Assembly (NCBI RefSeq): GCF_030067815.1
Contig: NZ_CP125968.1
Span: 2,844,001-2,908,000 of the forward strand
DNA from: Sporosarcina thermotolerans
GTDB lineage: Bacteria > Bacillota > Bacilli > Bacillales_A > Planococcaceae
DNA: 64,000 nucleotides
Direction: 5' to 3'
In this document: positions 53,393 to 62,597 of the stretch, piece by piece
Layout: each line of letters opens with the position of its first letter
Numbering within the stretch: position 1 is the first letter of the stretch
Made by a program: the position numbers and the translations under genes
The notes under the pieces: model-generated
Seen by the model: only the letters and a program-made list of their open reading frames with translations
Told to the model about the DNA's origin: nothing
Database searches by the model: none

Positions 53393-53842
53393 ATGAGAGA
53401 CTTAACAATTGCGATTGTACTGCGAATCATGTTAATCGTAGCATTCTGCCTGCTTATGTTTAGTGTTCTTCATAATACAGGTGCAAACCATAATAGTTCT
53501 CATCTTTACTTTCAAGCATTTGTCCTACTTTCCTTGTTATTAATCTATTTCCATCAAAGGAAACATATCAAGAAAAATGGCGGAAGAATCGCCTTCTACG
53601 GGCATCTCATCCCGGAATTCAATCCGAAAGATGAACGGGAACAACAAATTAGCGGAGACGCTTATAAAATCGCCTTTTCTACAATGCTTGTTATCTCTGT
53701 TGTCGTCATTTCGAGCGTTGCCTTCTTTCAAATATTTGATGGTATATTGCAGCCGCTCTTCATATTTTTAAGTATCGGCTTTATTCCGATATCTGGCTTG
53801 CTCGCGTACTTCTTCTCCTACCGGCATCATTATAAAAAATAA
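53393..53842 (+). CDS. Membrane protein, paralogue of preceding gene
   Basis: A 149-residue membrane protein with four helices (TIAIVLRIMLIVAFCLLMFS; YFQAFVLLSLLLIYFHQR; AFSTMLVISVVVISSVAFFQ; FIFLSIGFIPISGLLAYFFS) and the cytoplasmic loop FNPKDEREQQISGDAYK between pairs. The DER(E)xxIxGxAYK loop resembles DUF2178-type proteins found next to small HTH regulators. The start ATG at 53393 follows AAAGGTGAGGTTTCT. It overlaps nothing and ends the operon begun by the HTH gene. Function unknown. Confidence 0.75.
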   Translation: MRDLTIAIVLRIMLIVAFCLLMFSVLHNTGANHNSSHLYFQAFVLLSLLLIYFHQRKHIKKNGGRIAFYGHLIPEFNPKDEREQQISGDAYKIAFSTMLVISVVVISSVAFFQIFDGILQPLFIFLSIGFIPISGLLAYFFSYRHHYKK

Positions 53843-53873
53843 TCGGGGCTTGCTTTGGACGTGGGAGTTTCTG

Positions 53874-54033
53874 AAACCGCTTGTTTATTCTTGAATCCGC
53901 TCGTTAATTCTTGAATCCGCTCGTTTATTCCTGAATCCGCTCGTTTATTCCTGAATCCGCTCGTTTATTTCTGAATCCGCTCGTTTATTCTTGAATCCGC
54001 TCGTTTATTTCTGAATCCGCTCGTTTATTACAA
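53874..54033. repeat. Tandem array, about 8 units of 20 bp
   Basis: GAATCCGCTCGTTTATTCYT repeated eight times with small changes at the last bases (TTCTT, TTCCT, TTTCT). It lies between the convergent membrane protein gene and trhO, just before a terminator hairpin. Confidence 0.92.
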
Positions 54034-54035
54034 AA

Positions 54036-54078
54036 AAACTGTCCATAAAGTCGTTATATCGACTTTATGAACAGTCCC
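54036..54078. terminator. Terminator between convergent genes
   Basis: ACTGTCCATAAAGTCG, TTATAT loop, CGACTTTATGAACAGT; A-run on the left (AAAAAAA), so strongest for the minus-strand trhO transcript. Confidence 0.88.
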
Positions 54079-54079
54079 A

Positions 54080-55056
54080 TTAATTTGCAATCTTTTCTTC
54101 ATTACGACGTTTTTCGATTTCTTCCATACGTGCATCGAACTCTTCCACCGTCATATTCAGCTCAACAAAATAGCGGTTGCGCGGATGGACACGACACTCG
54201 TCCGAACAACTGCGCATATACAAACGCTCATTTTCTTCAGAGCTAAGGATCTTCTTATTACATTCAGGATTCGCACAGTTCACATAGCGTTCGCAAGGTG
54301 TACCGTCAAAATGATCGCGGCCGACGATAACATGCTCAACCTGGTTCACAGGTACAGCAATCCTTTCGTCAAATACATAACATTGACCGTCCCATAGTTG
54401 GCCTTTCGCCACAGGGTCTTTACCGTACGTTACGATTCCGCCTTCCAAGTGCGCAACGTCTTCAAACCCTTCACGCTTCATCCAGCCTGTGAATTTCTCA
54501 CATCTGATTCCACCCGTGCAATAGGCAAGGACTTTTTTACCTTCAAAAAGTTCTTTATTTTCACGAACCCATTCAGGAAGATCGCGGAAATTTTCAATAT
54601 CAGGACGAATCGCCCCTCTGAAATGTCCAAGATCATATTCATAATCATTTCTTGTGTCAAACACAACTGTGTTTTCGTCTTGCATAGCTTTTAAGAATTC
54701 TTCAGGCTTCAAATATTGTCCTGTCAATTCCAGAGGATTGACATCCTCTTCAAGGCTTAAGTTCACAATTTCATCTCTATGACGCACGTGCATTTTTTTG
54801 AATGCATGTCCGTCAGTCTCATGATTTTGAACCAAAGATCTTTGAAGCGCTCATCGCTATGCATCATAGCCATATACGCATCGGTTTGTTCAATAGTGCC
54901 TGAACAAGTTCCGTTTATGCCTTCGGTTCCGACAAGAATACGACCTTTCAATCCATTTTCTTTACAAAACGCCAAATGTTCGGCAGCAAATGTTTCTGGG
55001 TCTTCGATGTGTACGTATTTATAGTACAACAATACCCGATATGCTCCTTTTTCCAT
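54080..55056 (-). CDS. trhO: tRNA uridine(34) hydroxylase TrhO (frameshifted)
   Basis: A rhodanese-domain protein (YbfQ/YceA family) that adds the 5-hydroxyl to wobble uridine in tRNA, about 325 residues restored. N-terminal [20 protein letters not shown], then [19 protein letters not shown]; the rhodanese catalytic Cys is in [20 protein letters not shown], and the C-terminal Cys cluster is [10 protein letters not shown] and CSDECR. The frame breaks near 54825 in an A-run (TTCAAAATC), between DLWFK and [15 protein letters not shown]. The start ATG at 55056 follows AGAAGGTGGTCGAAGAA. Single gene with a terminator. Confidence 0.92.
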
Positions 55057-55589
55057 TTCTTCGACCACCTTCTGTTTGTTTTCTTTGCAGTAGAATTAAC
55101 AGCCTGATCGGTTTTACAACTATTTAATTGTAAACACATGACAGCTCGCCCGTATTTGCAAGATCCGGGCCTCAGACATTATATCACAAAACCCGATATT
55201 GAAAAAGTATTTAATTAATACATCTGATTATATGTTAAAGGTATTTCTTGTTGCTTGAAGTGTAGGGCGGCGACTCCTGCGAACGCCGTAACGAAGGACG
55301 GCGTTTGCGAGCAAAAGCGCAGCGTTGCGAGCAATGTTTATTGCGACCCCAAGGGAGCAGGAATGCCAGAACGGATGCCCGCGGAAAGCAACTACTTTTT
55401 TTATAAAATCATAATCTTTTCCTTTTAAATCTAATTGTTTCATAGCAAGGATGGTGTATACTATGAGTATCGAAGATTCGACATTTTTTTTGAGAGTCTG
55501 AAACTATCTATCATATCTTCACGTCTAACAAAATAGAAGGCCTGATTAATTAGGTTCCATTGAAATAATGATAAAGGGAGTCCCGCATT
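55057..55589. other. Divergent intergenic region
   Basis: Separates trhO and the deacetylase gene. It contains the interspersed repeat at 55253-55400 and otherwise AT-rich sequence with presumed promoters on both sides; no gene is seen. Confidence 0.6.
55253..55400. repeat. Interspersed composite hairpin repeat, copy C (inverted)
   Basis: Begins AAGTGTAGGGCGGCGACTCC and ends CCCGCGGAAAGCAACTAC. It holds GCGAGCAAAAGCGCAGCGTT and two small hairpins (GAACGCCGT..ACGGCGTT; TTGCGAGCAATG..), the reverse complement of pieces of copy A at 19110-19315. It belongs to the same mosaic repeat family. Confidence 0.75.
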
Positions 55590-57086
55590 ATGAAAAAGCT
55601 ACGCCACAAAACTCGGTCCATTTGGATTGATATTATCTTTTCCTCGACGATAATTCTATTAACCGTTACTGCGATTCTTTTAATCTTATCATCAAATAAA
55701 AATCACACTGCTTCAACTCCCATTGTTAATGAAGAAGAACCAACTGTGGCTTCATCAATAGAAACAGAAGTGATAGATTCCAATTATCCAGGTATTAAAA
55801 TTGTAACCAAAACATCAAATGACAAAAAAGCCCCTTTTGCTATCCAATATCCCCAAAGTACAATTGATTCTTTTAATGAAAGAGTTCTAAATTATGTAAT
55901 GAACGTTCAAGAAGAATATAAGGAAACAATGAACAACAAAAGTCTTCTCGATGAAAATACAAAAGGTGAATTGAATATATCCTATGAAACACTTGCGCAT
56001 TCTTCAGGAAACTATTCTTTTGTACTTGTAAACAACAGTAATTTCAGTGATTCACCTAAAGGATCTACGGAAATCCGTACCTTCCATGTTAATCCCGAAA
56101 CGGGAGATAGCTATTCCATATCTGATTTATTAGAGGGAGATATTGATCGATTAAGCCAATTATCTTCATTGGTGATAATGGAAATCCAAAAAGACGAAAC
56201 GTTAACAGGTCATCTTCACCTTCACGAAGTTGAGCTATATACAGAACCAAATTGGAAAAATTTCCAGAACTACGCAATTACCGACGATTCACTGATCTTT
56301 TACTTCGATGAAAATACAATAGCCGATGATTCCGTAGGACCTCCTATCATCTCTATATCTATGGTGAAAACAGCCAACCTTCTGATGGATGCTTTTAAAC
56401 CGCAAGTTGAAGATATTGAAATTCCGAAAACTGAAACGCCCATTATTGATGAAAAAAAGGAAGATTCAACTGACGATACTGAATCTGATGACCCGATTGA
56501 AGATGGAGATTCTGAAGAATCAACGGAAACTATCACTAATGGTAAAAAAGTAGCTTTAACGTTTGATGACGGTCCTGATCCGAAGGTAACTATACAGATC
56601 CTAAATATACTCGAAAAGCACAATGCAAAAGCAACATTTTTCATGTTAGGCAGTCGAGTGGAATATTACCCAGAGCTTACGAAGGAAATCTTCGACGCAG
56701 GCCATGAGTTGGCAGGCCATACTTGGAATCATGCTGATTTAACAAAATTGACTCCTGAACGTATTGCAAAAGAAATTAACGATACATCTGCGATTATTGA
56801 AGAGGTGACTGGAGCAAAAGTCAAAGCATACAGACCTCCATACGGTGCTGTGAATGAAAAGGTTCGTAAGCAATCCGATCTCCCCATCATTTTATGGGAT
56901 GTTGACACACGCGACTGGGAACATCGCAATTCACAAAAACTGATTCAGAATGTTAAACAAAACACAAAAGACGGCAGCATCATTCTTATGCATGACATCC
57001 ACCAATCGACAGCGGACGGCCTTGACGCTATACTCACTTTCTTAGAGGATGAAGGCTATCAATTCGTTACTGTATCAGATTTATGA
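55590..57086 (+). CDS. Membrane-anchored polysaccharide deacetylase (PdaC-like)
   Basis: A 498-residue protein with an N-terminal membrane anchor (SIWIDIIFSSTIILLTVTAI), a DUF4163/DUF3298 region (residues about 60-280, RsiV-like lysozyme-binding fold in relatives), an acidic linker and a C-terminal NodB domain. NodB motifs: VALTFDDGPDP, HTWNHADL, AYRPPYGAVNE, ILWDVDTRDW and IILMHDIHQST. B. subtilis PdaC has the same order and deacetylates MurNAc or GlcNAc of cell wall glycans. AAAGGGAGTCCCGCATT precedes the ATG. It likely acts outside the cell on peptidoglycan, giving lysozyme resistance. Confidence 0.93.
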   Translation: MKKLRHKTRSIWIDIIFSSTIILLTVTAILLILSSNKNHTASTPIVNEEEPTVASSIETEVIDSNYPGIKIVTKTSNDKKAPFAIQYPQSTIDSFNERVLNYVMNVQEEYKETMNNKSLLDENTKGELNISYETLAHSSGNYSFVLVNNSNFSDSPKGSTEIRTFHVNPETGDSYSISDLLEGDIDRLSQLSSLVIMEIQKDETLTGHLHLHEVELYTEPNWKNFQNYAITDDSLIFYFDENTIADDSVGPPIISISMVKTANLLMDAFKPQVEDIEIPKTETPIIDEKKEDSTDDTESDDPIEDGDSEESTETITNGKKVALTFDDGPDPKVTIQILNILEKHNAKATFFMLGSRVEYYPELTKEIFDAGHELAGHTWNHADLTKLTPERIAKEINDTSAIIEEVTGAKVKAYRPPYGAVNEKVRKQSDLPIILWDVDTRDWEHRNSQKLIQNVKQNTKDGSIILMHDIHQSTADGLDAILTFLEDEGYQFVTVSDL

Positions 57087-57094
57087 GTCCCTAC

Positions 57095-57125
57095 CCTTGA
57101 ACAATTCGTTCAAGGGTTTTTCTAT
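57095..57125 (+). terminator. Terminator of deacetylase gene
   Basis: CCCTTGAAC, loop AATTC, GTTCAAGGG then TTTTTC, eight bases after the stop codon. Confidence 0.9.
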
Positions 57126-57179
57126 CTTTTCCGGAAAACCTCTGTTATAATGAAGTTAGAACAGATTGGAGGGATGAAA

Positions 57180-57569
57180 TTGTTCATTCAAATTGAACCG
57201 ACATCGGAAATCCCGATATATACTCAATTGGCTAATCAATTAATCGAGTTGATAGCAACTGGAACATTACAACCTTCCGAAGCTTTGCCATCGGTCCGTT
57301 CCCTGGCGGCAGACCTCGGCGTTAACATGCATACAGTGAATAAGGCATATCATGAACTTGAACGGAAAAACATCATTCAAATCATTCCTAAGTCGGGAGC
57401 AGTCATTAATTCAATTTCAAACACTGGACCAAGCGTGTCCCAAGTCGAACTTATTAAACAATTCATGAAGCCCCTAATTGCAGAATCGATTGTCTACGGA
57501 ATGGATGAGAAACAAATTTTATCAATGGCAACATCAATCATTTCAGATATTCGGAGGGAAGAAGAATGA
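57180..57569 (+). CDS. GntR-family regulator (YtrA subfamily)
   Basis: A 129-residue regulator with an N-terminal GntR winged helix: IYTQLANQLIELIATGTLQP, EALPSVRSLAADLGVNMHTV as the HTH and KAYHELERKNIIQIIPKSG as the wing. The short C-terminal tail of two helices is typical of the YtrA class that controls membrane-protein operons. I take the TTG at 57180 as start, because GGAGG lies seven bases before it; the ATG at 57174 overlaps that site. Its last bases overlap the next gene (ATGA), so the regulator and the DUF1648 membrane protein are translationally coupled. Confidence 0.9.
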   Translation: MFIQIEPTSEIPIYTQLANQLIELIATGTLQPSEALPSVRSLAADLGVNMHTVNKAYHELERKNIIQIIPKSGAVINSISNTGPSVSQVELIKQFMKPLIAESIVYGMDEKQILSMATSIISDIRREEE

Positions 57570-58671
57570 TAGTATCCATATTTCTTGCAATCATTATTTT
57601 CTTAACACTGATTCAAGCCGCAATTCCACGATTGCTTAAAAAAACTATTGTTTTCGGTGTGACGATTCCAGAATTGTATGTTGAAGATGAGAAACTGTCC
57701 AGCTATAAAAAAATCTATTCGACAATTACACTATTAGTTGGTTTGCTTGGTATACTTCTATTAGCATTTTGGGGTTTTGGCAGCCAATTACGAGAAGAAA
57801 CGTTCGTCATTATCGGACTGATTATCCAGTTCAGTATTCTTATTACAAGCATGATTCTATATTTGTATTTCCATATACAAACGACTAAAAGAAAACGAGA
57901 GATGAAATGGGGAGAAAATCTTAAAAAGGTTAGGGTTGCTGATTTAGCCAGCCGGTCCAATGATGAAATGCTTCCTTCATTCATTTTCGCATTGCCTATG
58001 GCGATTACGATAGGTTTGATCGTTTATACAGTTAGCCAATATTCAGCAATGCCAGACATGATTCCCACACACTGGGGACCTAATGGGCAACCCGATGCTT
58101 TCAGTGAAAAAAGTCCATTCTCCGTCATTGCACTTTTACTAATCTTACTTGTCGTGCAGGGGATGATGGTAGCCATCAATACGTTCACGAAGAAATCCGG
58201 GGTGAAGTTAAATGCTGCAAGAAGAAATTCGTCCCGCATCCAACAATTATCCTTTAGGAAGTATACAAGTTGGTTTATGTTTTTAACGACTGTATTATTA
58301 ACAATCCTTTTCGGCTTCCTTCAACTGACAACAATCCATGGTGAATTTGCAGGCTCAATGATGATGATGGTATTGCCACTTGGTTTCTTCCTTATCATCT
58401 TACTTGCAACAGCATTTTACGCATTCAAAGTCGGTCAGGGAGGTTCTCGTATTAAAACCGAAGTTATCGATGAGGAGACACCGGGCATTACAGATTTAGA
58501 TGATGACCAATACTGGAAGGCCGGTGTATTTTATGTAAATAAAAACGACCCTTCCATCTTTGTTGAAAAAAGGTTCGGGTCGGTTGGACGATTAACTTTG
58601 GCAATCCGATAGGATATTTGGTTATGATTGGACCACTTCTAATTATATTTGTAATCTCATTTTTATTATAA
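57566..58671 (+). CDS. DUF1648/DUF5808 membrane protein (frameshifted at end)
   Basis: A membrane protein of about 368 residues when restored. It has six to seven helices, the DUF1648 motif DMIPTHWGPNGQPDAF and a C-terminal DUF5808 segment DDQYWKAGVFYVNKNDPSIF. One G is missing near 58579 (TTCGGGTCGG should be TTCGGGGTCGG); after it GWTINFGNPIGYLVMIGPLL continues in another frame to a stop at 58671. Relatives are controlled by the GntR/YtrA regulator encoded just upstream, and the four-base overlap supports coupling. Function unknown; cell-envelope stress has been proposed for related genes. Confidence 0.87.
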
Positions 58672-58676
58672 CCCAA

Positions 58677-58703
58677 ACAAAAAACCGGCATTTGCCGGTT
58701 TTT

Positions 58704-58706
<3 letters not shown>
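58677..58706. terminator. Bidirectional terminator
   Basis: AAACAAAAAACCGGCA, short loop, TGCCGGTTTTTTTAG; T-run and A-run on both sides, between the convergent DUF1648 and yumC genes. Overlaps the last codon of yumC. Confidence 0.88.
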
Positions 58707-59686
<980 letters not shown>

Positions 59687-59962
59687 CTATAAACACTCCA
59701 ATTTTCTTTGACTTAGGATGCATGCGAAAACTGTTTTGGTGTATCCTCACCTATCTACTCTACACATTATCTACTATTTTTCAAATAAAAACACGCAATT
59801 TGATTAAGTAACAAGGGTCATTTATTATAATTTGTCACTAAAATATATTAATTATTAGTTCAAATCATTATATAATATACTACTATTTTATTGATTTAGG
59901 AGTTACTATTTGTTTTATCTAAAATGGAGGATGAGCCAAGATTTGAACTCCTCCTCCACTAT

Positions 59963-60259
59963 TTAATCTTCCGTTAAATGTTCTACACAGAAAGCTGCAA
60001 TTTCGGCTTCTTCGTCTTCCTCAAGTGCAAAGTCGAGTACCTTATCGTTTGCCCGTTCAAACAGATTGTAGGATACAACTTTCCCTTCCTCACCTTCCAT
60101 TGCATAGATAACTCTGATACCTGTCCCTTGCTCTGTGTAAAGCTCATCTTCCTCATCGAACTTAACATAAATACGGAATTCAAAACGTCTTCCTGAAAGT
60201 ATCCCTGTCGGATCGATTAGTTCATTCATGCTGTATTCAATAACTTCCATTTCGCTCAC
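59963..60259 (-). CDS. DUF6509-like cytoplasmic protein
   Basis: A 98-residue acidic protein: MSEMEVIEYSMNELIDPTGI then LSGRRFEFRIYVKFDEEDEL, GIRVIYAMEGEEGKVVSYNL and a C-terminal DEEAEIAAFCVEHL. The 'DP.GIL.G.R.EF' start and the 'Y.IF' strand match the DUF6509 family of Bacillales as I remember it. No signal or membrane segment. GTAAGGGTGAGCGAA precedes the ATG (GGGTG). It is a single gene, divergent from the M3 peptidase gene with the 21-bp array in between. Function unknown. Confidence 0.78.
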   Translation of the reverse strand: MSEMEVIEYSMNELIDPTGILSGRRFEFRIYVKFDEEDELYTEQGTGIRVIYAMEGEEGKVVSYNLFERANDKVLDFALEEDEEAEIAAFCVEHLTED

Positions 60260-60332
60260 CCTTACATTATTTATTCCCCTTATTTTACATCAAACTGGAA
60301 TGCGGAGCACAACTAATGTCTTTTCAAGTGAC

Positions 60333-60724
60333 ATCCGTAGAAATGCCGCGACTTCCCATAGAACCACCACGACTTCCCATTGAACCAACACGACTTCCCA
60401 TAGAACCGCCACGACTTCCCATTGAACACGCGAAACTTCCCATTAGAGCACGCGCGACTTCCCATTGAACCACAGCAACTTCCCATTGAACCGCCACGAC
60501 TTCCCATTGAACCGCCACGACTTCCCATTGAACACGCGAAACTTCCCATTAGAGCACGCGCGACTTCCCATTGAACCACAGCAACTTCCCGTTGAACCGC
60601 CACGACTTCCCATAGAACCGCCACGACTTCCCATAGAACCGCCACGACTTCCCATAGAACCGCCACGACTTCCCGTAGAACCGCCATGACTTCCCGTAGA
60701 ACCGCCATGACCTCCCATAGAACG
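60333..60724. repeat. Tandem array, about 18 units of 21 bp
   Basis: CGACTTCCCATTGAACCGCC-type 21-mers, with a block of five units (CGACTTCCCATTGAACACGC, GAAACTTCCCATTAGAGCAC and so on) duplicated at an interval of 106 bases (60421 and 60527). On the minus strand the core is TCTATGGGAAGTCG or TCAATGGGAAGTCG, the same as in the array at 27373-27560. It lies between divergent genes, so the promoter of the M3 peptidase gene must be in the 140 bases right of it. Open frames across the array are a by-product of the 21-base period. Confidence 0.92.
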
Positions 60725-60860
60725 ATGCATACCTCCCTCTCCGATCTCCCATTCATTAATTAAATCCTACTTTACCAATATTTCTTTTGCATTTTCTGAT
60801 TGATTGTTGAACAATGAAGATAGTGAAAAATTTTCACATTAATTAAACGGGGGTAGGAGT

Positions 60861-62558
60861 ATGCTGAAATTTGAAGAGTACCAGTACACAAGACCGGACA
60901 TGGAAAGCATCAAAAGTGAATTTAATGGATTGCTTGAACATTTCCGTTCCGCAAGTTCGTTTGAAGAACAGAACGAAGTTATCGCAAAGCTAAATGCCAT
61001 CGGAAGTAATTATTCCACACATGCAAACCTGGCCTATATCCGCTCGTCCATCAACACGAATGACGAGTTCTATCAAAAAGAACGTGAATTCTTTGATGAA
61101 ATCGGACCAAAATTCCAGGAGCTTGGAACATCCTTCTACAAAGAGTTGGTCGCCACTCCTTTCCGTAAGCAACTTGAAGATAAATGGGGATCGCAATTAT
61201 TTGCACTGGCAGACAATGCAATCAAATCTTTCTCACCTGAGGTCCTCCCATTACTTCAAAAGGAAAATAAGCTGACTACTGAGTATGCGAAACTTGTTGC
61301 ATCTGCTCAAATAGAATTCGATGGGAAAACATTAACCCTTGCACAAATCGGACCTTATGCGGAATCCACAGATCGGGATGTAAGGAAAGCAGCAATGACA
61401 GCGTCCTACTCGTTCTACGCTGAAAACGGTGAAGCGTTCGACCGTATTTATGACGATCTCGTCAAAGTCAGACATGAAATTGCAACGAAGCTTGGATTTG
61501 ATAACTTTGTTGAGTTAGGTTATGCACGTATGAACAGAATTGGTTATAATGCCGAAATGGTAAAGAATTTCCGTGACCAAGTCCGAGACCATATTGTGCC
61601 ACTTGCAACAAAGTTGTATAAGCGCCAAGCGGACCGTATCGGCGTAGATGAATTAAAGTTCTACGACCAATCCCTTAACTTCCTAAGCGGAAATGCAACA
61701 CCGAAGGGCACGCCTGAGTGGATCATAGAAAACGGCAAAAAGATGTATGCTGAGCTTTCTACTGAAACCAATGAATTCTTCACCTATATGACGGACAAGC
61801 ATCTTCTTGACCTTGAAGCAAAGAAAGGAAAAGAGACAGGCGGTTATTGCACATTCATCGATGATTATGATTCTCCATTCATCTTTTCGAACTTCAATGG
61901 AACATCCGGTGACATCGATGTTCTAACGCACGAAGCCGGTCACGCTTTCCAAGTATATTCCAGCCGTAATATCGGGATTCCGGAATATGTTTGGCCAACT
62001 CACGAAGGCGCAGAAATCCATTCCATGAGTATGGAGTTCTTCACATGGCCATGGATGGAGCTGTTCTTTGAAGATGAAACGGAAAAATACAAGTTCGCAC
62101 ACTTAAGCAGTGGACTGTTATTTTTACCGTACGGAGTTGCAGTTGATGAATTCCAGCACATCGTTTATGAAAACCCAGAAATGACGCCTGCTGAACGTAA
62201 GGCTGCATGGAAAAAAATCGAGAAAACGTACTTGCCAATGCGAGATTACGACGGCAATCCATATCTTGAAGCAGGTTCAATTTGGCAACGTCAATCACAT
62301 ATTTATGAATCGCCATTCTATTATATTGATTATACATTGGCTCAAATATGTGCTTTCCAATTCTGGAAGCGTTCATTCGAAAATCGCGAGGAAGCATGGA
62401 ATGATTACTTGCACCTCTGCAAGTTAGGCGGTTCAAAAAAATTCACTGAGCTTGTTGCAGAAGCAAACCTCATTTCACCATTTGAAGACGGCTGTGTCGA
62501 ATCGGTAGTCGGTTCCATCGAAGACTGGCTCAACCAAGTTGATGATAAAGCATTATAA
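60861..62558 (+). CDS. M3 family oligoendopeptidase
   Basis: A 565-residue zinc metallopeptidase of the M3 (thimet/PepF) family that cleaves short peptides in the cytoplasm. The zinc motif is DVLTHEAGHAFQVYSS (HExxH with Glu), followed by the third ligand in HEGAEIHSMSMEFFTWPW. The C-terminal FEDGCVESVVGSIEDWLNQ is typical of the M3 clan of Bacilli. GGGGGTAGGAGT precedes the ATG. Full length, no signal peptide. Single gene with its own terminator. Confidence 0.94.
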   Translation: MLKFEEYQYTRPDMESIKSEFNGLLEHFRSASSFEEQNEVIAKLNAIGSNYSTHANLAYIRSSINTNDEFYQKEREFFDEIGPKFQELGTSFYKELVATPFRKQLEDKWGSQLFALADNAIKSFSPEVLPLLQKENKLTTEYAKLVASAQIEFDGKTLTLAQIGPYAESTDRDVRKAAMTASYSFYAENGEAFDRIYDDLVKVRHEIATKLGFDNFVELGYARMNRIGYNAEMVKNFRDQVRDHIVPLATKLYKRQADRIGVDELKFYDQSLNFLSGNATPKGTPEWIIENGKKMYAELSTETNEFFTYMTDKHLLDLEAKKGKETGGYCTFIDDYDSPFIFSNFNGTSGDIDVLTHEAGHAFQVYSSRNIGIPEYVWPTHEGAEIHSMSMEFFTWPWMELFFEDETEKYKFAHLSSGLLFLPYGVAVDEFQHIVYENPEMTPAERKAAWKKIEKTYLPMRDYDGNPYLEAGSIWQRQSHIYESPFYYIDYTLAQICAFQFWKRSFENREEAWNDYLHLCKLGGSKKFTELVAEANLISPFEDGCVESVVGSIEDWLNQVDDKAL

Positions 62559-62561
62559 TAC

Positions 62562-62594
62562 TAAAGGGCTGCCATTTTTCTGGCAGCCCTTTAC
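62562..62594. terminator. Bidirectional terminator
   Basis: AAAGGGCTGCCA, TTTTTC loop, TGGCAGCCCTTTA between the convergent peptidase and diguanylate cyclase genes. Confidence 0.92.
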
Positions 62595-62597
62595 GTT

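Noticed and set aside
60313..60756. Several overlapping Gly/Ser/Arg or Pro/Arg repeat frames
   Set aside because: Same artefact of a 21-base tandem array; all three reading frames are open, no start context.
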